Shown here: piece by piece, positions 1 through 13,562 of the stretch
How the letters are laid out: each line of letters begins with the position of its first letter
Position numbering within the stretch: position 1 is the first letter of the stretch
Origin: Epiperipatus broadwayi
Lineage: Eukaryota > Onychophora > Udeonychophora > Euonychophora > Peripatidae
Reading direction: 5' to 3'
Length of the DNA stretch: 64,000 nt
NCBI GenBank assembly: GCA_028023455.1
Contig: JAQFVV010006238.1
Location: forward strand, 7,882,572 to 7,946,571
The notes under the pieces: generated by a model
What the model saw: only the letters and a program-made list of their open reading frames with translations
Told to the model about the DNA's origin: nothing
Databases searched by the model: none
Position numbers and translations under genes: made by a program

Positions 1-221
1 TTTTATTCATGTTCAGTATATATTCCATTTGGATTCTTACTATACAATCAGATCCATTTAGATCCATTCAGATTCTCTCTAAAGAATGCAGAAGCCACAA
101 AGTTAGCAACATGCATTGCTAAATAGCCATAAGATGTTCAACTGGGCTTCGTGCCCCTAGTCTTCAAAACAAAGATCAACTGTCCTTGCATAAAACCAAT
201 ACCTGATGAAAATGCCTAGAT

Positions 222-566
222 CAGGGATCCCAATCTTTTTGCACTTAAGAGCATATTCTATAATACCAGTCAAGTGGCGGCCACCACTTATTTTTTCAAC
301 CAGGTGGCAGGCAGCATTTATTTTTTCAATGTAAATTTATAGTTGGATATTGTTAATAATACACATAATGTACAAAAAATATTTATTTCAAAAATAAAAT
401 TTTAACATTTGATTACAATATAATACAATAATTTACAAAAAATTTTAAAAATTAAATTTATTTGTATCAAATAAATAATTTTTTATTGTGTTCAGATAGC
501 GGTGGGCACACATAAAATGGTCTGTGTGCACAATGGTGCCTGCGGGCATAAGGATGGGGACCCCTG
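222..566. mobile_element. Non-autonomous hAT-type element (MITE-like)
   Basis: The element begins CAGGGATCCC and ends with the near-complementary GGGGACCCCTG, a typical hAT terminal inverted repeat. It is flanked by a perfect 8-bp direct repeat, GCCTAGAT, at 214-221 and 567-574, which is the hAT target-site duplication length. The interior of about 320 bp is AT-rich with no transposase reading frame, so mobilisation would have needed an enzyme made elsewhere. The perfect duplication suggests a fairly young insertion. Confidence 0.85.
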
Positions 567-574
567 GCCTAGAT

Positions 575-1944
575 TATAGATAGATGTGACCACATATTTT
601 TCCCTTCCCCATTGTTTGCCAGAAACCTGGAAACAAAGTCATGAAGCCATCGATGGAGAATCAAAAAGCCAACAGGTTGGAATCAAAACCAATGGAAAAT
701 AGACACAAATGAAAACCTGAGCAAATATACTTTTAAATAACAGTCTAGACACTTTATTATAGCCTGAAAGTAATTTATATTGTCTTATGTAAAATTTATT
801 GAGATATTCTGTTAAATATATGTTTGTGCATAAATAAATAATGTTTGCTTAATTGCTATTTGGACTACTCTCTCTCTTGTCACTGCATTACCATTAATTT
901 AAGAGTATAGTTATTTTTATTTGTTAAATAAATATGCTGAATCCATGATACAAAGTATGAGCTAGCTTGGATATTTCAATTGCTAGATTTGTTGCCTGTC
1001 ATCCAAAAATGCTGATCATATATAATTTATATAGTCAGATAGTGCCTGAGGTGTATACTCAAAACAAATAAAGTGCACTGGATATAGGATATTGATCTAG
1101 CAGTTAAGGAGTGCTGTAACCTCAAAACATGATTGTAGGCTGTGCTTTGTACAGGCTTGATCTGACCATAGGTACTGTTGATGATTAATCTATCAATGGT
1201 ATTCCACTTCTCTTCTTGAAGGGCCAGTCTTTCATCACAGTCACAAAGTTGCCAAAAATTAGTTATAATGTTTTAAAAGTTGTAATAAATGTGCAACTTC
1301 GATAGACCCAGTTCAATATATTGTAACCAGTTGGGTTACATGCCAAATAGCAACATAGTTGTGCACATCATATATATTTAAAGTTAAGGAAAAGTATAAA
1401 TAAACTCAGACATAAATTTTTGTAGAATTTTTTTTACATTATCTGGAATAAAAATAATAAATAAAGGGTTATATAACTCTGAATTTAAAATAAAATTTCA
1501 TTATAAAATAAGCAGGTCTGAATAAATATTACTGTATTCTTATTTTTATTATTCTTATTTTGAATTTAAAAACAAGTATGGTATTTCATTTTTGAAATCT
1601 ATTAATTAATTGTTAAATTATCTATTTTTAAAAATCTTTGTAGATCACACATTGGTAAAACTTCAAACTTGCTTTTGAAAGGATTAGTGATATTATTGAA
1701 AAAATAAGATAAAAACAATTTGTAATTTAAATACATATAAGGCTTTAAATGAGGTAGTGGACTTAATTAGTGAAGAACTTACTAGATTTACATTTTCAAA
1801 TCAAAATGCTTTAGATTTACCTATATAATTAAAAAGTAGGTTGAAGATAAAAGTGGCTGCTCTTATCTTTATAAAATCATAATCTTCATAAAATTAAGCA
1901 CTCAAGGTGCAGAGTATTAAGGTTAAAGCCTTATATATATATAT
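575..1944. other. AT-rich intergenic or intronic DNA, nothing recognised
   Basis: No splice-bounded exon, long reading frame or recognisable transposon protein was seen here. The sequence is homopolymer-rich and ends in a (TA)n tract that abuts the next repeat. Confidence 0.5.
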
Positions 1945-4051
1945 TGTAACAATCCGGAGAAAGGTACTTAACGTAAACTGCACTACGGGGCGCCATCTAG
2001 GCATTTGAACCTAGAAAAATTTATAAAGTAGGCAGATACGTAAGTCAAAAAAAAAAAATTTTTTTTTTTTTTTAATTTTGATTCCGGTCGTTAGCCCATG
2101 TCACTAGCTCAGTGGAATAGCAGAGATTTAATAAGATAATCTAAGAGTATATATAAAAAAAGGAATAAAATAAGCCACTGCCAGTAATTAACATACAAAC
2201 ATTTATTTATGCACATATATATAAGATTTAAAATTATTTTAGTATTAGTTTACATTTTAACATTTAACATTGTTTTTAACTTTGATTTTGATTTTAATTT
2301 ACCTTTAATTACTATTATATTCTAAGTTTACATTTTAATTAAGTTCGCACAGATGGGATTATAAAAGCTTGTTATAATAAGTTGCTATAGATCGGTTACA
2401 TAGATTACACGGTTAAAAACATTTCAAAGTAAACATAAACGATCAAAATATAAAATCATTGATTACTGACAATTGCGGAGGGAAACTTATAAGTAACCCA
2501 ATAGTATTCACCATAAGATACTTGCATTGTCACCAATAACTTAAAAGACATCCGAATAAATACTTTTTAGATACTCACCGTAAGGTATCATTATTTATCG
2601 AATGTCTATATATTTTGATCAAATATGAACAACATATTAACGATACCAATCATAAGGTCTATAAACAACTTAAATTTAATATTTTTATTTAGGGTCGAGT
2701 ATGAATAGACAATAGATTTGCTTTTGAAAATAAAATTCTATCCCTATTTAACCTTAGGCTAAAATTGTAGTCAACTGGCATCAATTCATCTGATATATCG
2801 ATGTATTCAATGTAATAAAATACGACACACAAAATTAAGAGAAGAAATTGCCTCTCATCAGATAGGAATATTACATCTATCTCAAAGAAGAAATAAAAAA
2901 AAAACTCCATAGAAAGGAACTGCGGTATCCGACTTATAATTCCTTCCATAGGCAAACGGAGGTGGGCGTATAAGCGATTCTGCCAGTAGGAATCAATATT
3001 ACATCTACTAATCACACAATATATCCAATCCATTGACCCAATTTAACCACGAAACAAATAACCTAAGATTACCCTCCCTAATATAACTTTACAAATCTAT
3101 ACAGCCATTCACGCCCGACTTAAGTTTAACATTTATATAATTTAATTTAACGGAAAAAAATATAAATAAACTTAAAGAACAAAATAATAAATAAATGGAA
3201 ATGATTTTAAAAATAAATAAAAAATACATAAATAAATTTTAACTAATTTATTCAGATAGGATAATATTGCAATTATTTAAATAGAAAAGTTTTAATTTAA
3301 TGTTCATTAATTGTAAAGTTCTTACGGTTTTAAACAGTTCATCTTTATTCGTTGCTTGCTTGAACGTGAATTCCAACGTCTAAATTGGTATTCTGTTGGC
3401 GATTTATTTATCCATTTGGAGGTTTTTGCTTTAACTGGTCCTCAATGTAAAAAACGATAGTTCATTCCTTTTTCTTTCTTAGCAGAACTGAAGGGATTGA
3501 AGCTGTGCGTCTTTTTCAATCCCCTCAGCACTAACACCTAGCTGTTACATCGTAATAATCATAATAACTATCACTAATTAGTAATTTCCAAATTTTCCTT
3601 TTTATATTATTGAAGGATTGACTTAACATTACGTCATCGATGCGATGATCCTTTTCGTTGAGGTCCGATTTCCAATGGATTTATTTCATTTGCTAAAAGT
3701 TTTATTGTTTTCCTATTGACCGTGTTTTTACATTTAAATGCCAAGGCTGGTTTACATTTAACTAATTAAAATCATTTCCATTTCTGATTAATTAACCTAT
3801 TTTCCAAATCAAAGATATATTTTTATCTCTAAATCTTTTAAGATTTAGTTTTAAAATACCTTTTTTTTTAATAAAGTTTTATTTTAATAATTTTTATTAT
3901 CTGTGCGATTTAATATATACGAGTTTAAGATGATATTTTAATTTCAATTTTTAATTCTTAAAGAAAATTTTTAAATGCGAACTTTTTAATTTACTTTCAT
4001 GTTTAATAAATATAAAAAAAAACAATGTAACGAACGTCTGTGCTCGTTACA
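1945..4051 (+). mobile_element. LTR-like repeat with TGTAAC...GTTACA ends
   Basis: A 2.1-kb block starts TGTAAC and ends GTTACA, the short TG...CA inverted ends usual for LTRs. Both ends abut (TA)n tracts, so the target duplication cannot be read. The last 25 bp form a hairpin (TGTAACGAACG against CTCGTTACA). A tRNA-like A-box (TAGCTCAGTGG) lies near 2105. The stretch 2690-3130 is similar in reverse orientation to 20780-21230, and 1965-2040 to the reverse of 21480-21540. No protease, RT or integrase frame is visible, so it may be a solo LTR or another non-coding repeat. Confidence 0.45.
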
Positions 4052-4070
4052 TTATATATATATATATTCT

Positions 4071-7000
4071 AACCTTGTCTTGTGCATCCTCACTTCAGAA
4101 TAGTATATGATATAAAATAAAACGGGTTCTAGCTCAGTTAATAATTAATAAATAAAATATTCAGCATTAAAATTAAAATATTTCACTAGCTCAAATTTAA
4201 AATACGAATAAGGTTCAGTTTATAAAAATAAATTAAATAAATATTTAATATTTTCATGAGACTTGAAGTGAAAATACAGGTGACAAGATAGATTACATTG
4301 AGCCAATATCCCACAGGATACTACCTCAATGGCATAAGAACACTATCCCCCCTTATTACTATTTTAAATAACAAACTCATAGTATTCTTACGACTTTAAT
4401 AACTTCTACTCACTAAGACTAAACTAATAATTAAATCTTAATCTTCTATTTAATAATAATCTAGCTCAAATAAAATAATCTCAGGTTCATAAAGTTTATT
4501 CTAAGTTAATTTAAAAATACGGTAGTAAAATATGAGAAGGGATTTTATGTCATAATCTACTACACTGAAACTAATAATAATAAATAATAATAATAGTAAT
4601 ATTCTTCATTGTTTAACTACTACTGGATATCTTTTCTTTTCGTTATATTTTTATTACCATAATAAAATAATAAAATAATTTTATATAATCTTTTACCTTC
4701 ATGTAATAATATAATAAATACGTGGTAGCATATGATAATCTGATAAACAAAGGATGTGTGGCAACTGATAGCATATAATTCAGTATACTATTGTGATAAC
4801 TGATTTATGACCAATAAAACAATGTAAAATTATAATTATTTAATTAAAAGAATACCAATAAAATATTTAAAATTCTTAAATAATTCTCTATTTATCTTTT
4901 TGTGCAAAATTATATTTTTGTTTCAATTGTTATGAATATATCGTGATTTCATGCAGTGAAGTGGAGAAATAAACAATCAAGACACAAAAATTTTGAAAAA
5001 CAAATTTTAACAAAGTTTATTAACAACAACAAATAAAATAAACAATTTATGTACACTATTTACAATGGATATCCTTATTTTAATCTTACATTTTTATCTA
5101 CTAAGTTATATAAAAATAGTTTATAGTTTAGTTATATCTTTATTTATACTTAAGACAAAATATAAAAAAAAAATGTTACCATTTGGTTTCTCATTATGGT
5201 TAACTTATTATAAATATATTTACTTATTAGCAGAATATTTCATCCTTAATATTATTAAACTATCTTATTTTAAAAAAAAAAAAATTCATAGGAAAACATT
5301 CTACAGAAAAAAAAAAATTAACTTTATAATGAGTATGGATTTCTCAAAATATTAAAAAAAAATTTTCATCTTGCAAAGTCAAAGATGTTACATAAAATAT
5401 TCATCCAAAATTCAGTACTAGATTTTAGTGTTTTATCACACGATGTTTACTAATCATAATATATTCTTATTTAGCCTTACTTTAGTATGATATAAGTGTA
5501 ATAATCAATATATTCCTGTTATTCAATAAACAAAAAAATATACTATGCATATTGTTTATATAATTTACTTTGTACTATTGTATTTTAAAAATATGCAATA
5601 CTTATTTTTCTTCAAAAAAAAAATAAAGCATTCAAAAATAATCAACATTCTAAAGAAAATATCTTGTTTAGATACTCTATTTTAAAAATTTATATTTCAT
5701 TTCCGAAAATAAATTCAAAATATATTCTATGATTCTTTCCTTTCCTTAGGATACTTTGGACCTTCAATTTCAAGTTATAAATTCTATTCCTTCTAAGCAA
5801 ATAAACCAATCTTATACAAAACGATAGCATAACCTAAGTTCTAAATTATTTATCATTTCTTTTCAAAATATCTTACTGAACGATGCAGTTACATGAAATA
5901 AAGATAGCGAAACAGATGTATAGGATTTAAGGAAGAAAGCTAGAGTATCACTCTTAATATATCTCAAAAAATCATGGCACAGTGCAAAGAGGTATGACCT
6001 TTACCTGTCTAATAACCTCTAATACATGAACGATGTTAAAGCTACTTCTTCAGCTTTATTTAAAACATCAAATATTTAAAGACATATAAAACACTGTCCA
6101 AATAAAATGTGTATCAGTCATAGGGCTTTGTTAACTATGCTGATAACCACATAAAGACTAAATATTATTTCTATTCCTTATCATATCCTATTTTTTTTAA
6201 AAAATACATCATCTTGGTTTCCTGCTAACTATAGTACTTCCAAGCCACTATCTCAACATTATTTCTCAAGATTTTTCTACATCTTACATCGATAAATAAC
6301 TATCTGCATTTACAAAACAATAAATAAAATTCATTGATAGTTTAAAACAATTTCACTGTTCCATAAGAAAAGTTTGCTTACTTCATTATTCTATATGTTT
6401 AATCATATACAATCTACTTAGACAATATTTGAATATCCAATAACATGAAAGTTCTAAAAGAATCACATAATTATTTGTTATTATGTTGGATTATATCACT
6501 AATATATAAAAAAAAATAATCGTCGTATGCATATTTTCAAATCAATCCTATCTCATAATGTTTTTTTTTAAAATGTTGTATGAAAATGCGTTACATATAA
6601 TTAAAACTTTTACACTTCATTCTTAGATTCATAGATGATCTAAAGAAAACAAAAATATACATTATAAATTATTAATAGTTATTATTATTACCAAATAACC
6701 CTTTTTATCTGGTCATCATTTTTAGTAGGCTTCTTCCATCCACTGGATATAGAAAAACATTGCATACATAAACGAAAAGACACATCCATACATTTTATTT
6801 AAAAATATTCTTATCTAAATTATTAGATTATATTATAAATTTTATGTTATTAACAAATTAATGTTTTATGTTTTCCTAATCTTATAAATAGAAAAATTTA
6901 CATTTAACTAAGTTAGTAAAATAAAAATTTAAAACTATAATTACGTCTTCACTTGACCATAGTTCATGATAAAATCCAAAAATGTTTATTATTTTCTCTA

Positions 7001-8886
7001 GAGTTTTAAAATGTTCTCCTCCAAGCGTGTTAAAGTTTAAAAATAAAAATAATTATTAATCCATTTAGTAAAATTTATAGAAAATAATCCTGGGTCTTTA
7101 CTGTTCAGAATGAAAATTATTAAACTGTAATATTAAAGAATTATTCCCACGAAGTTTATTCAATATTCTCTGATGCATCACTCTGTTCAATTTAACTTAA
7201 GTTATCCGGTAAACTTTTACACAATATTTGTATTTTCATGGATCCATCCTTTATTTATCTACTATATGTTCATTTTTTTATATAGGTTTTATTTCTTAAT
7301 AAGTTCTTTTTAATTCTTGTAAAATATATATTTAAAAAAAATGTTTTCCTTCAAAAAGGACTAAACATTCTATTTCTTTCATTATATTTTATGATAACTC
7401 ATACGATATAAATATCTTATTTTTTTTTTAAAAAAAAAAACTCCTGGATAAGCTTATAAATAATGCGTCACAAATTTTTTTTAGATGGCAAATAGTTTTC
7501 TGTTTAAGCTTCCAGCATAATGTCCGTATTATTTTTATATGAGTTAGAATAATCCTCCGGTTGAGCATAAATAAAGCTGTATTATAATTTAAACATATTT
7601 TATTTCATAGTATATCCATCTCTATTGCGTAGTTTAGGTTAAACTTCAGATAAAATAATCCTGGCAAGTAACTTTTAAAAATTAGAAAATCATTTTCACG
7701 AAGTTCCCAAATATATATTTTTTTAAACTCTCTTTTGCAAAATACTTTTAAAATTATCAATTAGTTTTTTGCAAATAAAACTATAAGAAAGTATTTAAAA
7801 AAATTGACTAAAATAAAAATTTTAAAGTACTATCTCTTTGATAGCTATAATTTACCTTTCTCTGGTTTCAATACATTATTAATCTCCTCTTATACCCCCG
7901 TGCAATTCATATTTATAGTCTGTAAGAATACCTCATTTGATTGGTTGATTCTTACTTTAACTTGAGAACAAATTTACATATTTTCAGTTTATAGCAGAAT
8001 TATATTTGAAAATAAAAAATTATGACGTAATGAACTTAAAATATTATTTAAAATATTACTTTTAAATAAATTATTATTTTATTAAAACTATTTAAACATT
8101 TAAAATAACTTTTAAAATAATTTTAATAACCTATTCCATTTATCTATTTTTATTTAAACAAAATATTTAATTTTTTTTTATTAACTGTATTCGTCTTTAT
8201 TACATTATTTAAAACATTACATACGATAGTTAACTTAATATTTATTATTATTTGCTAGGTGACAATTCCATCCAATTCTATAATATAACTTTTAAAATAT
8301 TTTAAACTTTGTTATTAATTCAAACAAGCATGTGTGTGAAAGTATATAGTATACAAGTCACATGATTAATAACTTTGACAGACGATTTTTAATCTATTTC
8401 TCTGCCTAGATTTATAAAATTGATACACTTATTATATTATATAAAATAATTATAAAAAATTTGGAAGAACAATTTAGAAAATATAGAATTAAATACAATT
8501 CTCACCATCATAAAGTTTATTTTTAAAATGTACGATATTAATTTTTGCTTATTAAATATGACTTTATAAATTTAAAATATAACATTTATTACTACAAGTT
8601 TTAAACTATTAAAATCGAACTTTTTAAATATACTTTTAATATTTATAGCTGAGTTATTTAATATGGCCAGCTTTTACAACCATATGCAACAATATTTTAA
8701 GCTTTACTTAACTACTTTTTAAATGATTCGCTATAATTTTATATACTACATATTTTCTTTAGCTTCAAATTGTACTTTATAACATAATTGACAAACTATA
8801 ATTAATAAATCAAAAGAACATATTCTAAAATTTAAAATTTTTAGTAATTGACTGTTATGAACTATTACTGACCTATAGAAAAGGGC

Positions 8887-8889
<3 letters not shown>
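4071..8889 (-). mobile_element. Long LTR-like repeat, degenerate, ending at a (TA)n tract
   Basis: On the minus strand this block starts TGTGCCCTTTTCTATAGG at 8889, directly next to the large (TA)n tract. The same terminus opens the plus-strand repeat from 62650 onward, also next to (TA)n. The two copies can be followed for more than 1 kb by eye: the GTGACAATTCCATCC motif near 8258 matches the reverse of 63005-63025, and 7650-7890 matches the reverse of 63280-63530. The left boundary is uncertain and may be the (TA)n at 4052-4070. No coding capacity was recognised; the 96-residue frame at 5065 is low-complexity. Confidence 0.4.

Positions 8890-8980
<91 letters not shown>
8890..8980. repeat. 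(TA)n microsatellite, about 90 bp
   Basis: An uninterrupted TA dinucleotide run immediately follows the terminus of the LTR-like repeat. Confidence 0.95.
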
Positions 8981-8981
<1 letters not shown>

Positions 8982-9049
8982 TAACTATGCACTTAAAATA
9001 ATATTTACAATTTTTAATTTAGTGTTTTTGTCACCTCCCTAATCCAAGA

Positions 9050-10440
9050 CCCACTTTTATAAATAGTAGTAATAAAAATATCAGTTCAGTTTGGTTTATA
9101 TTTTTGAGAAGCAGTTGGCTAATAGCTAACTGCAAAGTTTGGCTAATATTTTTTGTAAGAGTTAGCTGCTGTTTGTTGGTAATTGTAGTAGAGAGTGACA
9201 GCAATTAGTTAGCCAGAGAGGTCTGACAGAATTATGAAGAAAACTGCATGAAAATGTAGGAATGCAAAAAAGCAGCTGGTTTATAGTTCAATGGTGGAGA
9301 TTGGTTTCACATGGAGCAAACTAACCCATTGCTTTGTGTTGAAATTCATAGCTACAAATGTGGACAAGACAGTTTTATGACCTGAGGTCTATGTGGAACC
9401 AAAAAAATGCCAACCATACCTGAATTATACTTTTACCTGATGATAACTACAAGCCTGGATAAAACTTTTGTGATGGACCACAAAAACCCAACACCAAGAG
9501 AAAGCTTGAAAAATTAATATATGTATGTGTATGTGTTTATATGTAGATAAGCACAGATAAACTTATATACAACTGAAGGTAAGTAAAGTTATTTCTAATA
9601 ATAATGAAATTTTAAATAATTTCTTTCTTAAAAACAAAAATGACATTCTAAAAAGTGAGATGTATAATATAGAACAGTATTATTATATATTGCTTAAACT
9701 CTATATTTTTTTAAAAAGTGTAACACTAATAAATAACTCTGCTTGGATTTAAAAAATCTAAGAGTCAGAATTAACAGTTAAAAGATATTTTAAAAACTTT
9801 TTTTAAAAAAGCAACCTATGATTGTGAGACATATATAGAAGAATATTATTTTAAAAGCCAAATTTTTTAAAAAATAATGCAAGCATAATTTTTTTTAATT
9901 AAAATCAAAAATCAAATCTTTTAGATTAATTTAAGTGTTGATAATTAATTAACCCTTTCAACGATGATTATATAATTGGCCGAATGAGTTAAAAATCAAA
10001 ACTTGTAATTGGCCAACTCACAACTTTAACAAAATCTATTGTTAAAATAGATTTTCTAAGTAAATTAATTAGAAAATAGATCACTTTTAATAATATAAAT
10101 ACGTTAGTTTCGTTTGTAAAAAGTATATTACTGAATTGTCAGATTACGAAAGCAAATGAAAATCTTTTCAAAAATAAAATTTGATTTATAATTTAAAAAA
10201 TATTCAATTGCGGTGAAATAAAAGTAACCGCTATTCAATCAACCAAAAAAGATTGCGTCAGCAATCTTTTTTTTTTCACTTTAATGTTACGATCAATATG
10301 TAGCAATAAATAAATAATTCTTAACTTAACTATTTTTCTAAAATAATTTGATTTTTAGTATTATTTTATCAATAATAATTTGTAATTCAATTCAAATATT
10401 GTTTAAAATGTTGTAAACATTCGTTTATCATTTTTGTAAT
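9050..10440. other. AT-rich region, possible repeat at 9050-9530
   Basis: A TATAAATAG box near 9058 is followed by a somewhat GC-richer stretch to about 9530 with short internal direct repeats (GCTAATA, TAGCTAACTGC). This resembles an LTR R-U5 region, but no second copy or ends were found. From 9540 to 10440 I see only AT-rich sequence. Confidence 0.25.
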
Positions 10441-10474
10441 AAAAATCAAAACGAACATAACTTTTTACTTTTTA

Positions 10475-10590
10475 GCAGCCATTTCCCTTTCCGACAGAAG
10501 TGGGACAGCCAATAAGATTCAAGAAAAGTTGGTGAGGAGGCGGTGCTTTGGTTTTGTTTGACATATATGGTCATTTTTATTGACTTTTTA
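10475..10590. promoter_or_regulatory. GC-richer patch with CCAAT box, possible promoter
   Basis: In an otherwise AT-rich region this patch carries CCAAT at 10509-10513 and a GGAGGCGG motif near 10536. It lies 1.3 kb upstream of a second GC-richer patch and 2.5 kb upstream of a candidate first coding exon. Without a transcript the assignment is tentative. Confidence 0.2.
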
Positions 10591-11784
10591 CTTGTAAAAT
10601 AATTCTGAAGAGGGCACCATCTTACAGAACTTTTGATTTTCTTTCGAATGACATATAATATGTATACGTGGGATAAAAAGTAGCCGATTTAGAGTGACTT
10701 CAAATCTTCTCGTTTTTAGACGAGTCATGCATTCAAACGGTTAATCAACAATCAAAAAGTGACCTGTCATAAAATTGACTTTTTTTTTTTAAGAAAAAAG
10801 CAAAAAAAAAAAAAACTCTAATTAGTTAAGAGTAACCTGATAAAACAATTTTTTTAAGCAATGTGTAAAAAAATACTAAATAATAAAATATACCTGCTGG
10901 AAGATTTAACTTTTATCAGCAGTCAAAAAAAATGTTGACTTTATTTCCTTTTAAATGATAGAATTTGATTTTATTAATAGGCACATGTATGTGTGAATTT
11001 AATATATTTTAACCAAGGAATTAAGTATAAAAAAAATATTATTATAACAAGTTAAAATAGGTAAACATCAGCATGTGTATATACACACGTATATGTAAAA
11101 TTTTAATCATTTATTGTATTTTATATAACAATTCAATCATGTCTAGGAATTATACTGCCCATGTCTGTGCATATATCAATGAGTATCAAATAGACATGTA
11201 AAATTTAATCTTTTTTTATCATTATTGAATGCCAATTGAAATATATTCATGTAATAGTAAAATGTGCAGCTGTGCACCATGTGTGTTATATGTAAAGCAC
11301 CATATAATAACTTGAATTTTGTATAGCAATTTTGTAAATCACAAATGTGATAATTTTTTTTTATTCTATGTTAATCAAAATCAGAAAGCTTCTAATTGTA
11401 TAGCCCTTAATTTCATTAATTTTTTTGTTGTGTTAATAAATTTGTATTTCATTGTTAAAATTATTCCAGTGACCTAATTCTAAATAGTTTAGAACATTAT
11501 ATGTTTGCAGCATCTCTTGTTTACTGTAACAGTTGTAGATCTCATGTTCTTTTGAGCTAGATTTGAGTACAATGGGCTGAAAATATAAATGAGGATGTAT
11601 TTAGTGCTTTAGGGACATCCAGTTTGACATTGTCCTGGCTTGGGGTGAGGATTCTATTTTTCAAAGCCCATGCACTATATTTTAATTTAGTTTAGTTTTA
11701 TTCGAAACAGAGTTTATAGTTGGCCAGTGCATTAATGACACTAAGTGGTCAGAGTATTGAGGTGATCAGCATGTTTTAAGGTCC

Positions 11785-11915
11785 CATCAATATTAACTAC
11801 TTCCGGTTTGTCGGCGTCATTTGCGCCCTTCGGTACTCATTTGATGATGTGCTATTTTCTTTCTTTGCTGACGTAAAAAGTATAATGATGACATCGAAGA
11901 AAATATGGCCGTTTT
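11785..11915 (+). promoter_or_regulatory. Candidate CpG-type promoter with ETS and CRE sites
   Basis: A short CpG-containing island in AT-rich DNA holds ACTTCCGG at 11799-11806 (consensus ETS/GABP site), a GCGCC motif just after 11820, and TGACGTAA at 11869-11876 (CRE/ATF-like). Such combinations mark housekeeping-type TATA-less promoters in animals. It lies about 1.1 kb upstream of the exon at 12995-13090, so it may drive that gene through an untranslated first exon. The first exon and its donor could not be fixed. Confidence 0.4.
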
Positions 11916-12154
11916 TAGCTGTATATGTTAGCTTTCAAACGATCTTTATTTCACAAAAATCGGTCGAAATTTAGATTTTTAGCGAATTTTTTAATCAACC
12001 ACAGTATTTAATTTTTTTGTTTTTTTGGTAATTTTTGTACTTATCACGAAACGATAAAAGTCATAAAATGTTTTACGGCTGCAAGTGAAGTTTTCTTCGG
12101 TATTTTAATTTTTTTTTTAATTTTTTGAAAAAATATATTTTTTTATTAATTTTA

Positions 12155-12450
12155 GTTTGTAATTAGTGTGTGCTAATTTGTAGTTATATATTTATTTATT
12201 TATGCTCATATACAATTCATATCTATAGAAAAATTGGTGTGTGTGTAATTATATATTTATGGTCATATAAAATTCATATTTATCATAATTTTCTAAAGGT
12301 AGTTTGTAACACATTTATTTATGCTCACATAGAATTCATATTTATCGAAAAATTAGTGTGATTTAGTTTGTAATTATATATTTACTCATATAGAATTCAT
12401 ATCGTAATTAACTTATTAGTATATAATTCATATCGTAATTTTCTAAAGTT
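12155..12450. repeat. Tandem minisatellite, about 60-70 bp units
   Basis: About four imperfect copies carry a TTATTTATGCTCATATA-type core followed by AATTCATAT and an AAAAATTGGTGTG-type segment. The 63-residue reading frame over it only reflects the repeat period. Confidence 0.6.
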
Positions 12451-12734
12451 CTATGTACACTAATCCTCTTATTTTTATAAAAATAATTTTCAAAAAATAT
12501 ACTTTTTGAAAAACATTAATTATGTTTATATTATATGGTTTACAAGCAATGAGTTATAAAACTAATAAACAAATGTATACAGACAGACATTGCATACACA
12601 AACATATAATCCAATTCTGATTCTTGTTTATGTTTATGCTTGATCATGCTTTGCTTTTGCTATATGTTTCATAACATTATTTTCAAGTCTATAGACTATA
12701 TGCAAATAAATTATATCTGTGGTACAATAAATAT

Positions 12735-12860
12735 AACAAGATAGCATCACTTCTGTACATAAAGAATATAAACATCACTTGTGCACTGCATAAAGAATAT
12801 AAACATCATTGGTGATCACAATGAATATAAACATCACTATTGTACACACAAAAAATATAA
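12735..12860. repeat. Short tandem repeat, about 35-40 bp units
   Basis: Three to four diverged copies of a unit containing AATATAAACATCACTTGTG and related forms occur in tandem. Confidence 0.5.
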
Positions 12861-12994
12861 AATGAAGAGATAAAACTCATTTTATCAGTGATATAGAAAG
12901 TAGCCTACAATTTCTAGTTTTAGACAGACAAGAAGCCAATTGCTATGATGATTTCTTTTGTATCTTTTATTAGGATGAATCTTTTTCTTTATAG

Positions 12995-13090
12995 ACGCCT
13001 TTGACATTTAGAACATTTGGGGTAGAAGATAGAAATGAACAAGTCATATCCGACTTTGTTTGGAGATTGTGAAGCTATGGATTATCTCAG
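12995..13090 (+). CDS. Candidate first coding exon of an unidentified host gene
   Basis: A pyrimidine-rich tract and AG acceptor (12993-12994) precede an exon with an ATG at 13035. The coding part reads MNKSYPTLFGDCEAMDYL and ends with two bases (AG) of a split codon, directly before a consensus GTAAG donor at 13091. The 40-nt upstream portion would be 5' untranslated. The exit phase is 2, which fits the entry phase of the exon at 20434-20566. Acceptor, start, donor and phase agreement support a real exon, but I do not recognise the protein and 18 codons are too few to name a family. Confidence 0.5.
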
Positions 13091-13432
13091 GTAAGACATA
13101 TTATACATGTTTAGAAAGATAATTTTGTAAGGAATAGAAAGAAATTATCACTGAAGATGTATTTTGAATTTTAGTTAATGTTAATTTCCAAATTATGAAC
13201 AAACAATAAAATAATAATTATTTCGAATGTGAAAATTTCTTTTTTTTCCTTATTTTTTATATAGTTATTACTATTTATTTTATGCTTATTGTTTTTCTTA
13301 ATTTTTCTAGTTTCTAACAATGTAATTGTTTTTGTTCTAATATAATTAAAACTGAAGTTATTATGAAAATTGTGTCTCAGGCCATTATTTTAAAAAGTTC
13401 AATATGGCGGCTTGAAGCTGAAGTAGTTAAAC

Positions 13433-13562
13433 AAAGCAAAGCAAAACTCTCCATACAGTAGTGCCATCTTGTGCCAACAAGAGCAAGACCACTTGTGCGT
13501 AAAATCCCTATCTAGTGCCTACTCCTCCAATAGTATGAGATTGTGATCATGTGATGTTTAGT
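13433..13562 (+). repeat. Family B palindromic HHR element, partial copy
   Basis: It carries the GCAAAACTCTCCATACAG left end, the AAAATCCCTATCTAGTGCC body and the GATCATGTGATGTTTA outer right end. The hammerhead segment is deleted in this copy. It sits in the putative first intron of the host gene. Confidence 0.6.

Noticed and set aside
2689-3033. 114-residue minus-strand frame
   Set aside because: Lies in an LTR-like repeat, with hydrophobic low-complexity parts. The related region at 20780-21230 does not keep this frame.
5065-5355. 96-residue plus-strand frame rich in Lys, Ile, Phe and Tyr
   Set aside because: Composition simply reflects AT-rich repeats; no splice context, domain or homologous pattern.
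13401-13410. YY1-like motif AATATGGCGG as a promoter element
   Set aside because: Single motif downstream of the candidate exon and directly beside a repeat; not enough to call regulatory.
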